Positions 40,001 through 45,043 of a DNA stretch of 45,043 nucleotides are shown in pieces. This stretch comes from Coemansia sp. RSA 922 (lineage: Eukaryota; Kickxellomycota; Kickxellomycetes; Kickxellales; Kickxellaceae): NCBI GenBank assembly GCA_027577415.1, contig JANBQS010000051.1:1-45043 (forward strand). The letters run 5' to 3'. The position numbers and the translations under genes are program-made. Within the stretch, counting starts at the first letter, position 1; each line of letters opens with the position of its first letter. The notes below the pieces were generated by a model. It was given only the letters and a program-made list of their open reading frames with translations. It was not told the DNA's origin and did not search any database.

Positions 40001-42529
40001 AACAACAGCCAGCTATCGGGTCTTCGTGCCACGCCCGAGTCTGCCGCGAAGATGCCGCGCATGCCCTCAACTGACGACTTTGACTTTGTCAAGCCTATCT
40101 CGCGCGGTGCGTTTGGCCGCGTGTACTTGACGCGCAAGAAGGCGACAAAGGACTTGTACGCCATCAAGGTTATGCGCAAAAAGGACATTATAGTCAAGAA
40201 CATGGTCACCCAGACGCTGGCTGAGCGACGGGCGCTGTCACTGCTGTCAAACGAGTGGGTAGTGCGGCTCTACTATGCCTTCCACTCGTCCAAGCACCTC
40301 TTCTTGGTCATGGAGTACTTGGTTGGTGGCGACTTGGCCGGCCTTTTGCGTGTGTGGGGAGTGATGGAGGACGACGCGGCAAAGTTCTACATTGCAGAGA
40401 TCGGCTGCGCTATCGACTACTTGCACCGCAACTCGATCGTCCATCGCGATATCAAGCCAGACAACGTTATGCTAGCTAGCGACGGCCACATCAAGCTGAC
40501 GGATTTTGGCCTCAGTCAAGTAGCAGTGCGCGGCAATGCTGATGCCAAGCCTTTACTCGATGGATCTGATCTGAACCAAGCCGGAGACTTTGAGGATATT
40601 GAGAGACTACCTGATAAGGCCGACGAGTACTGGAGAGCGCCTCTTGCGCAGCCTGGACCTGATTCGCCGGCCGCTGCGCTGGCTGCAAGCAGTGCGCTTA
40701 CGACAAAGGCTCTTCCACAGTCGAAGCGCGCACATGCTCGGAAAAGCTCGCGGCGGTGCCTGGGTACTCCCGATTACCTGGCGCCGGAGTTGCAGGTAGG
40801 CGCAAGCAATGGATTTCCCGTCGACTGGTGGGCATTGGGCGTGTGCTTATTCGAGTTCATGTGTGGCTATCCGCCCTTCACCGACGAGTCACCAGAGGCA
40901 ATCTTCCGCAACATCCTGAACCACGCAATCGACTGGCCAGAGGAGGAGGGATATGTCAGCGAGGCTGCTATTGAGTTGATTAACGCCCTTTTGCGACCCG
41001 ATCCAGCCACGCGTGCGCACTGGAAGGATATCAAGGCTGCGCGACTGTACGAGGGCTGGGACCTGGACTGCATTCGCCAGATGGAGCCGCCACTGGTTCC
41101 TCAACCCGATGACGATGTTGATACGAGCTACTTTGAGTCGTGTCAGCGAACCGAGATTCAGCGACTATCTAACGCAACGTTCTTGCAGATCGAAGCAGCG
41201 CGCAGACCTTTGCCTCCGCCACTGCCACAGTCATCGAGGAAGACCGAAAACAGCGCGCTTCCAGAGTCTGGGGATGGGCTCCAGCAAAGTACTCAGCCCG
41301 ACTCTCCGCTGGACGCTCAACCGGACACGCCGCAGGGCTCGCAGAGAGGATCAAGACGAGAGCGAGCTGCGTCTAGAACTGCCTCAGCTGCTAACGGCGG
41401 CTCGGACATGTCTGTGTCTGGTGCTGGTCAGCTCAAAAGGCTTTTTGACGACCTGGCTGACGACAACGACTATGTCTGTGTTGGACATGAGCCGAGTTCT
41501 GAAGAATATGCTACGCAAGAGGACTTTATACAATCACAGGTGGCCGAGTCGGTTGCTACAGTCTCGAGCAGCGACAAGTACTCGTTCACAAATGATGGCG
41601 TGGGCAATGAGGCAGAGCGCGACGATCAGAGCTTTGCAGAACCGCAGGTTAGCTACGCTGCCTCTGTGTCGATGCAATCTGTTGATGGACTCAACGATAC
41701 GAACGATACGGATCTAGTTGGCGAGCAGGACAGCATCAGCTCATTAAGCAAGCCTGAAACGGAACCAGAAGCGCTGCCCAGTCTACAGATTCCGACTGGG
41801 CCTAGGTTGTCAATTCACTCAGACGCCATGCTCACGCCTAGACCCTTGTCAGGGGTAGCAATACTACCGCCGCTGCCAATCAGCCACGCCAAGCGCGCAG
41901 TTAGCCATTCGCCCAGCCAGTACTCCAGCGGCTTGTTGGAGACGATGAGCCACTCCGGTCCCGCCAGCAAGTCCCACTCGCGCTGTGCATCTGCAACTAT
42001 TGTGCTGGCTGCATCGAAAAAGGGCGGGACCAACGCAAAGACCAGGCGACCAAGTCACAGCCCCGACTACTCCTCTGAATCCGAGCATACTGCTCCGCTC
42101 GTGCGATCGAGCTCAACTGATGAGCGACTGCAGGGTGTTGCGAGTGGCTCGGTCTCGGCCTCTATCCCAAGAGCTGAGGACTGTGGCTCAGCGGCCAGCA
42201 GCAATGCGGGCGGGGACCACGATAATGACGACGATGAGAACGAGGCGCGCGATGAAGATGCGGAGCGAGCGTTTGAGGACTTTACCTACAAGAACATTGC
42301 ACTGTTGAGCCATGTAAACAGGGGTGTTTCGTCCTCTGGCCAAGCCACGCCTACGATCGAGCGACCGCCGCCAGGCCCATCGGCGCTGTCTATGGCGTCG
42401 GCAACGACAATGGCTGCGCCAGTAGCCATGCCTAGTCACCGCCCTTCGGTGTACAGCTCAGCTTCAGGTACGGCTCGTGGATCACCTATCAATGCCTATG
42501 ACATCAAGAGTCAGTCGCCCGACGCCTAG
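34007..42529 (+). CDS. Rim15/Cek1-type AGC protein kinase, giant
   Basis: Serine/threonine kinase of the Rim15/Cek1/Greatwall group, which signals nutrient limitation and quiescence, in yeast through Igo1/2 and PP2A-B55. It has 2840 residues from the first ATG; the frame is open from a TTG at 33995. Residues 1-960 are disordered and Ser-rich, with a poly-Gln patch near residue 432. About 965-1110 is ordered. A Cys2-His-Cys finger starts at C1601-x2-C1604 (VCRICERDFCRSELNAHSDVC), followed by a coiled coil. The kinase domain starts near 2023: ATP-binding Lys2054 (YAIKVMRKK), HRD at 2146-2148, DFG at 2166-2168, and the GTPDYLAPE activation segment from 2253. About 85 residues are inserted between DFG and GTPDY, a hallmark of this group. 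The C-terminal tail keeps an FEDFTYKN motif. No PAS or response-regulator domain is visible, unlike yeast Rim15. At 2840 residues it is far longer than yeast Rim15 (about 1770). Confidence 0.92.
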   Translation: MELRSNESQHMPDSDAATPDDSQGHASNTRMDTSSDSQQQTPEHHNSPIARRVVTGGLGLHAASVHTSENASTYSDRSAFDSVSGDSKPPSQRSSGMSLVRRLRRLSSAALHGKVNRLFSRSNNPSQDSLLISGPASPSPCLTPGATPGSPTVCSRTDSSDSFHDRRPPYGVYERQTVGATVLTSSPAAEWRANNAHNLPPLPPKPLSTRRNRAMTEVTPLAIRGQLGSAESEAAMAEPSDSGETLQKIAQSRAKVANSPLVASPLSRKSFHTLHAAAGLDETGSKRVSSPPHMAKSVSENQFSSLLSPPAHSLQHALPTTPRMSSHNLSSASATSDAQRPVTPQRLSYQYAEYFNDDMPFRAADTPSPPDKTIGRAQAHFNSDLGTPTIQRRRTALTTLDWASHSVTTTLQPPRLSQNALPPPPLPPPNPQQQQQQPRQQQQQRPPDFGIALAKSSNGSRSESPSSLLSAFQVRPHVNSGRLRQTSTGTSARSSTSIASDSAPSWVSAMSNADMGAGDNDDNDGDSRLAGLDSSSLAINQVRRSTDLSGIMLGSSASDSISIPALATSYHPRWSIPSVGPQSQFDSSLMDWQMSQDESATVYSCSPSSVSLANEPTRAMAIAPLSTGAFGGALERFSDGAVSSTSGYTPPFAPERRRVTSTPSRSSAVSLAAGAESPLYQALSEADELDASMAELSLSSASGSAAGGTPSHSASASSVSVSQLIRPRGGSQPIHLARAATTNAIRLKEKSAAQPNYGAIPSAQRNADVRTGPGSAPESFNIDLAIEKNKARLRVRATSTSNQSFVPGDNTPFGHDGLSPGYSSSSNASHSQQNTLGRSTAAGGMPVSRPTSSMSAYTMSPMSSTAGDDNQNVLLSQLWQPSAMYQSSPERGSDGHMSGAGMYTPSSTSSPPVHYQLNNSHGQQHASSSNHSARLNVSSVQRSSSGHSVSSGISELLEPSSVSQARKDALWQVLVVSKSRADTEIDKIMRQWKESDSGTIVCTLDADAKPGVGDDDAMILMVKRGHRRSTSDIKRADGDKNEFRRRVVDLTSVIRSSSVADLSNERFTRGITEQLYGLLTEQRTRFSFDANVGTLILDILYQFSAVSQTVNQLSAPANVFQSGARGGVSGEASPAISQFPSPLLAPDASLGRGALGHVQPLSSALSSHYEAASARNASRSHQLSASAASAMSELGDYRIGRTASENLTHLTSHLQRHQQGNSSDSYLLGSAGTRGARPLDSGVMHLSSPRLVPGTAHSSTASLISLLAPVYAGSSYSISGSVGRAGAVGGGILGQSQPVVGLQQRQRAYFPQPPGTPHSGRLSVDTPESEAEVPMRQSMDDAVMRPTLRRHISKLSVSSEAADTHGLSYRSAARASLQPQQFYQYSSRQNQSNFSQQLAPPSTPQLPTSLTSLDRNGDSAAMSTPKRTTRPASVCISSGGGYASLRHFSESFSRQEKLANLLGQDSDFSDSVPTSPAEPPARPFLDIDTLKRDTSRLPPIDSLRTIPETRRGNEVDTCSLERQLAQLSDKSAMAEAKSLSHVGEGEATIADTGDAVAAVDSALLSAVDTAAAVSREVDSAPADLEPNSGSVALADDELVVCRICERDFCRSELNAHSDVCILEQTRAMKLDEVNQRIKRLRDSISKRLSDVKKTRQWDRVAIRESERIIRIANRSIAWPEGDSQHEQMVAKAKFTKYIDKLETITGRTAPSTTPVVANGMASPVAPASNLPRADIETIWLAVHLLARVQEKFTIIEEFDQEFSRLEQQEALVREAESLNDDVGSEPGSQFHELATWSQLAHVGRGSPAASERTSMEYIPSQSESGSATPDTHASHSVGVGKGATTLTRRHSRHSRPDRRSISRSTKPGAELVDADSQSNGSGSRKRVSLFAALFRNSSIAGVFNRGKDSAANSSVLRRKNTPSPFASSSLQPASKSSSVLRRLSQNASPAAAAKPSPIATNLSSSHSTPAVDQAASASPATPASPADVPLSSPVTRQRNNSQLSGLRATPESAAKMPRMPSTDDFDFVKPISRGAFGRVYLTRKKATKDLYAIKVMRKKDIIVKNMVTQTLAERRALSLLSNEWVVRLYYAFHSSKHLFLVMEYLVGGDLAGLLRVWGVMEDDAAKFYIAEIGCAIDYLHRNSIVHRDIKPDNVMLASDGHIKLTDFGLSQVAVRGNADAKPLLDGSDLNQAGDFEDIERLPDKADEYWRAPLAQPGPDSPAAALAASSALTTKALPQSKRAHARKSSRRCLGTPDYLAPELQVGASNGFPVDWWALGVCLFEFMCGYPPFTDESPEAIFRNILNHAIDWPEEEGYVSEAAIELINALLRPDPATRAHWKDIKAARLYEGWDLDCIRQMEPPLVPQPDDDVDTSYFESCQRTEIQRLSNATFLQIEAARRPLPPPLPQSSRKTENSALPESGDGLQQSTQPDSPLDAQPDTPQGSQRGSRRERAASRTASAANGGSDMSVSGAGQLKRLFDDLADDNDYVCVGHEPSSEEYATQEDFIQSQVAESVATVSSSDKYSFTNDGVGNEAERDDQSFAEPQVSYAASVSMQSVDGLNDTNDTDLVGEQDSISSLSKPETEPEALPSLQIPTGPRLSIHSDAMLTPRPLSGVAILPPLPISHAKRAVSHSPSQYSSGLLETMSHSGPASKSHSRCASATIVLAASKKGGTNAKTRRPSHSPDYSSESEHTAPLVRSSSTDERLQGVASGSVSASIPRAEDCGSAASSNAGGDHDNDDDENEARDEDAERAFEDFTYKNIALLSHVNRGVSSSGQATPTIERPPPGPSALSMASATTMAAPVAMPSHRPSVYSSASGTARGSPINAYDIKSQSPDA

Positions 42530-42601
42530 ATCTGTTTTCTGCTATTTGTTTTGTTCATTGGGTTAAATATAAAAAAGTAAACATCGACCAAAGAGTGTGC
42601 T

Positions 42602-43273
42602 TTAGGGCTTTGCTTTGCCCTTTCCCTTTCCGCGCTTGGCCTTTCGAGTGCGCTTGCCTTCAGTCGCGTCGGCTGTCTTTTCGTCTTGCTCAGTCGGTTG
42701 AGTTGAAACAGGCACCGTGGCCTCATCTGGAGGCGTGGCACTAGCGCCCATCGAGGCAGTGGTTTCGGTGACTTGTCCGCCAGTAAACCCCTCCTGTTCC
42801 TCGCTTATAGATGCATTCGTGTCGCCTGTGCTTTCAACCTTTGGTAGGTGCAGGCTGACATCGCTGAGAGGCGCCGACATGTGTACTGCACTGGTACTAT
42901 TCTGGTACGCTCCATGCATGGCCAGTCGACACGAGTACTCGAACTCTGGAGAAACTGTTGTGAAGCAGTTATCTACCGTGGTGCATCGAGCCATCTCTAC
43001 GTCCTTTGGCAGGTTCTGGCCGTCAGTAATACGGGCATTGCCATCAGCTGTTGAGTACGATCCGAGCACCGTTTGAATATATGCCTGCACCAACCGAGCA
43101 TAGAACAGCGGGTTCAAATAGTGTAGTATCTGGAACAATTTTAGCCCAGAGCTGATAGACTTTGACGAGGCTGTCCCTGTCGTAGAAGGCAGCGGCAAAG
43201 AGTCGTACTTTTTAGACTGTGGCTCGTCGAGCTCTACTGCAGCGCCATCGGCTATATGCATTGTTGCTGACAT
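42602..43273 (-). CDS. Unrecognised protein with Lys/Arg-rich tail
   Basis: Not recognised. The frame is open upstream to 43531 (GTG, no ATG). I choose the ATG at 43273 (223 residues). An in-frame ATG at 43381 would add 36 mostly hydrophobic residues, and a donor/acceptor pair at 43277-43327 (GTAAGG...AAAG, 51 nt) suggests these bases may instead be a leader intron. Residues ~40-75 contain a helix-forming stretch (LKLFQILHYLNPLFYARLVQAYIQ). The middle has Cys-containing segments, the next part is acidic and Thr/Glu-rich, and the protein ends in a strongly basic GKRTRKAKRGKGKGKAKP tail, which could bind nucleic acid. Its 3' end lies 72 bp from that of the Rim15-like gene (convergent). Confidence 0.6.
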   Translation of the reverse strand: MSATMHIADGAAVELDEPQSKKYDSLPLPSTTGTASSKSISSGLKLFQILHYLNPLFYARLVQAYIQTVLGSYSTADGNARITDGQNLPKDVEMARCTTVDNCFTTVSPEFEYSCRLAMHGAYQNSTSAVHMSAPLSDVSLHLPKVESTGDTNASISEEQEGFTGGQVTETTASMGASATPPDEATVPVSTQPTEQDEKTADATEGKRTRKAKRGKGKGKAKP

Positions 43274-43531
43274 TTCCTTTATAATGGCCAATATTTGCAC
43301 GAGAGAAATAAAGTATGAGAGCCTTACAATAACTAAAGCATAGGATGTCAAAATAGCCTGTTTTTGCATCGCTCTAGGCATTGATGGCAATGTGGAGGTC
43401 TCGCATTTTTGCCAATAAATTTGTGGAGTCTTTATTGAGACACCACCAGCATATTCCCCCGCATGACAAAAGACAAGGATGTTCGAAGTGGGGGTAATTC
43501 GGCCGAGAGCTAGATGACCAACATGGCTCAC

Positions 43532-43849
43532 TTGGCATTACCTGTTTCGGCTAAGAAGGGAGCAAAGTCACCCCTGCTGAAAGCACTCGCCAAGGAAAAC
43601 TGAGAGTGCAAATCTTGGAAAGCTGAGTTGAAGATAGACTATAATAGAGTCCGTAGTTGTGCGGGTGACATGCTATTAAAGCATATTCGCACTCCTCAGT
43701 CAGTTGTGAATAACTATATATTGCTACGTTGCCCTACAAACGTTAAATTTAAAACTACCTAGAACATACTGGATTCGGGTTTAAAGCACTGTGGAAACCC
43801 CAAAGTAATAGTAGCATAAATTCAAGGCGAGCCAAGCTGGATCACTCCT
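43532..43849. other. Spacer before block copy 3
   Basis: AT-rich spacer before the third duplicated block. I see no gene. Confidence 0.4.
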
Positions 43850-43907
43850 TAGGAAGGGCATAGCTTAAATATTACATACCCAATGTGATTTACTTGTTAG
43901 CCTGTCG

Positions 43908-44288
43908 CTAGAATGTACCAGCATTATTGGTATAGTACTCACGAAACTTATCATACGAATTATTCGTTAGGTAGTGCAGAGCATCCCTAATAGCTTTGCT
44001 GATGCCACTAGGACCTGAGTTGGATAAGACAACCTGAAATAGCTTTCCACTATTATGCGCACTATTAATTATTTCGCTTTCAGGGCCGACATAGAATTCG
44101 ATTGAATACCATGCTTTTCCTGTACTTCCCTTTTCGTCATAAAGGCTCCGGATAGCGGATTCAATTTCTTGTACGTCATCTATGTTGTCATTGTAATTGA
44201 ATATAGAGAACATCACTATGATATTTCTATTCCACGATATAAACTCATGAATATCATCGTCAGTTTTGCGAGTATACAGGTGTGACAT
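43908..44288 (-). CDS. Small unrecognised protein family, member 2
   Basis: Paralogue of 12254-12640, with 126 residues from the ATG at 44288. An upstream in-frame ATG at 44378 exists, but the extra 30 residues overlap the promoter block that is non-coding in the other copies, so I reject it. Shared features: FSIFNY near the N-terminus, IEFYVGP, GKLFQVVL, ISKAIRDALHYLTNNSY and YYTNNAG at the end. The FEYVGP-like block and the C-terminal helix are the best-conserved parts. A TATA-like box sits at 44380-44387. As with member 1, the 3' end of a C18orf21-like gene lies upstream on the same strand, though here only as a decayed relic. Function unknown. Confidence 0.65.
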   Translation of the reverse strand: MSHLYTRKTDDDIHEFISWNRNIIVMFSIFNYNDNIDDVQEIESAIRSLYDEKGSTGKAWYSIEFYVGPESEIINSAHNSGKLFQVVLSNSGPSGISKAIRDALHYLTNNSYDKFREYYTNNAGTF

Positions 44289-44379
44289 TATGCACGTGAA
44301 ATATCTAGTAAGTAGATGATGTAGAAAAAAAGGTATGGAGAAAAACCGAGGTTGGAAAAGTGGGTGCACACCTCCCATT

Positions 44380-44387
44380 TTTTATAG
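44380..44387 (-). promoter_or_regulatory. TATA-like box of small-family member 2
   Basis: CTATAAAA on the minus strand, 92-99 bp upstream of the ATG at 44288. It sits at the same place relative to the conserved GAAAAGTGGG block as in the other two copies. Confidence 0.5.
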
Positions 44388-44639
44388 CATTTGCTGTAGC
44401 TACCGTGGAGAGAAAAATTGGAGAGTATGTGTCCTAGAGACACTAGAACAATCGAAGACTTTAAAGTAGAGCCTCTAAAGTGTCATAGAATGACATCAGC
44501 AGTCGTTGCTATTACTCTCTCTGACGTAAATAGTGAGATCACACAGTGTAATGACCTAAGACGTGGATCGGCACCTCTTTTAAACTCTTTGTGCAAACTA
44601 GCGGACGTCATAGAAACGTGGTTCTTTTTTTAACCATTG

Positions 44640-45043
44640 ATAGCCAATGATCGCTTGTCAGCTGCAGGTTTTTTTTAGTCATTGAGGGCCCGTTATGTCA
44701 TGTTTTTCCTCTTGGAGTACTGGTAATACCAGCTGAAGCACAGGGGGCATTTTTTTTGGTTTTACATGATGGACAATAAATTGGAATGACCAAACGTCGC
44801 AATTGTCTTTCTGTCGCAGATTTTTATTCTTCTTAGTTGTGGTCACCGTATAAAGGTTGCTTTTCTGTCGTAGGTGCTTTATTTTTGTCGAATGTCGGCC
44901 CCTGGCCGCAGTTCGTTAGAAGATAGTGATGAGCTAGTGGTTGTCATGTACTTTGAAGAGGAGTTGCTCTCTAATATATCAAGCACTGCCAATAGTGACA
45001 TCGCTGGCAAATGTCACACCTTGATATCCTGTCAACGGTTCTG
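44640..45043 (-). pseudogene. Decayed C18orf21-like 3' fragment (block copy 3, cut by window edge)
   Basis: Homologous to 11500-11960 and more weakly to 13020-13250. On the minus strand the RQKSN block is found at about 44855-44875, followed by TTTKKNK in place of NKKKSETK. A frame change separates these from an upstream ADIRQK stretch, and no final FLSTL motif is left. Shared non-coding marks with copy 1 include GCTTGTC.GCTGC (44655-44668) and CTGAAGCAC (44732-44740). The element continues beyond the right edge. Confidence 0.65.

Noticed and set aside
44418..44633. 71-codon plus-strand frame in block copy 3
   Set aside because: Non-ATG start, overlaps the shared promoter region, not preserved in the other copies.
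1..45043. CRISPR arrays, rRNA, complete tRNA genes, intact transposons with terminal repeats
   Set aside because: None found on reading; the only regular arrays are the 17-bp minisatellite and in-frame coding repeats.

Overview
The window reads as nuclear DNA of a fungus. It carries fungus-specific or fungus-typical genes: a GT62 (Anp1/Mnn9-type) mannosyltransferase pair, the ERMES subunit Mmm1, a Rim15/Cek1-type kinase, a Kcs1-type inositol hexakisphosphate kinase and a Pcp1-type mitochondrial rhomboid. Coding density is moderate. Most large genes are a single exon, and the introns I can support are short (50-97 nt) or lie in a 5' leader. A BAG6-like ubiquitin-domain protein and a C18orf21-like RNase MRP candidate hint at an early-diverging fungus, perhaps Kickxellomycotina. 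That placement is inference only.

Layout. Positions 1-4.1 kb: two tandem GT62 genes, each with a tiny first exon that a plain ORF scan misses, separated by a 17-bp tandem repeat. 5.0-6.7 kb: a Ser-rich hypothetical protein, then a GPI-anchored, charged surface protein on the minus strand. 7.1-11.0 kb: a divergent pair, the BAG6-like protein (minus) and a mitochondrial rhomboid protease (plus). 11.2-14.2 kb: two copies of a duplicated block, one with a small unrecognised gene next to a C18orf21-like zinc protein and one decayed, followed by a possible 47-residue spliced gene. 16.6-20.0 kb: the Kcs1-type kinase.

20-31 kb is accessory. Two intact paralogous genes of 607 residues each, with unrelated alanine/proline/serine-rich repeats at the N-terminus and a shared C-terminal half, flank a graveyard. 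The graveyard holds a broken Chl1/DDX11-type helicase, a degenerate non-LTR (LINE) reverse transcriptase, a short LINE scrap and small repeats. 31.1-42.5 kb returns to conserved genes: MMM1 (minus) and the giant Rim15-like kinase (plus) share a ~1 kb divergent promoter. An unrecognised minus-strand gene follows at 42.6-43.3 kb, and a third copy of the duplicated block runs off the right edge.

The best candidates for undescribed biology are the 607-residue two-gene family and the triplicated block, which couples a new ~126-residue protein family to the 3' end of the C18orf21-like gene. All calls come from reading the sequence and from recalled family motifs; no database search was run.
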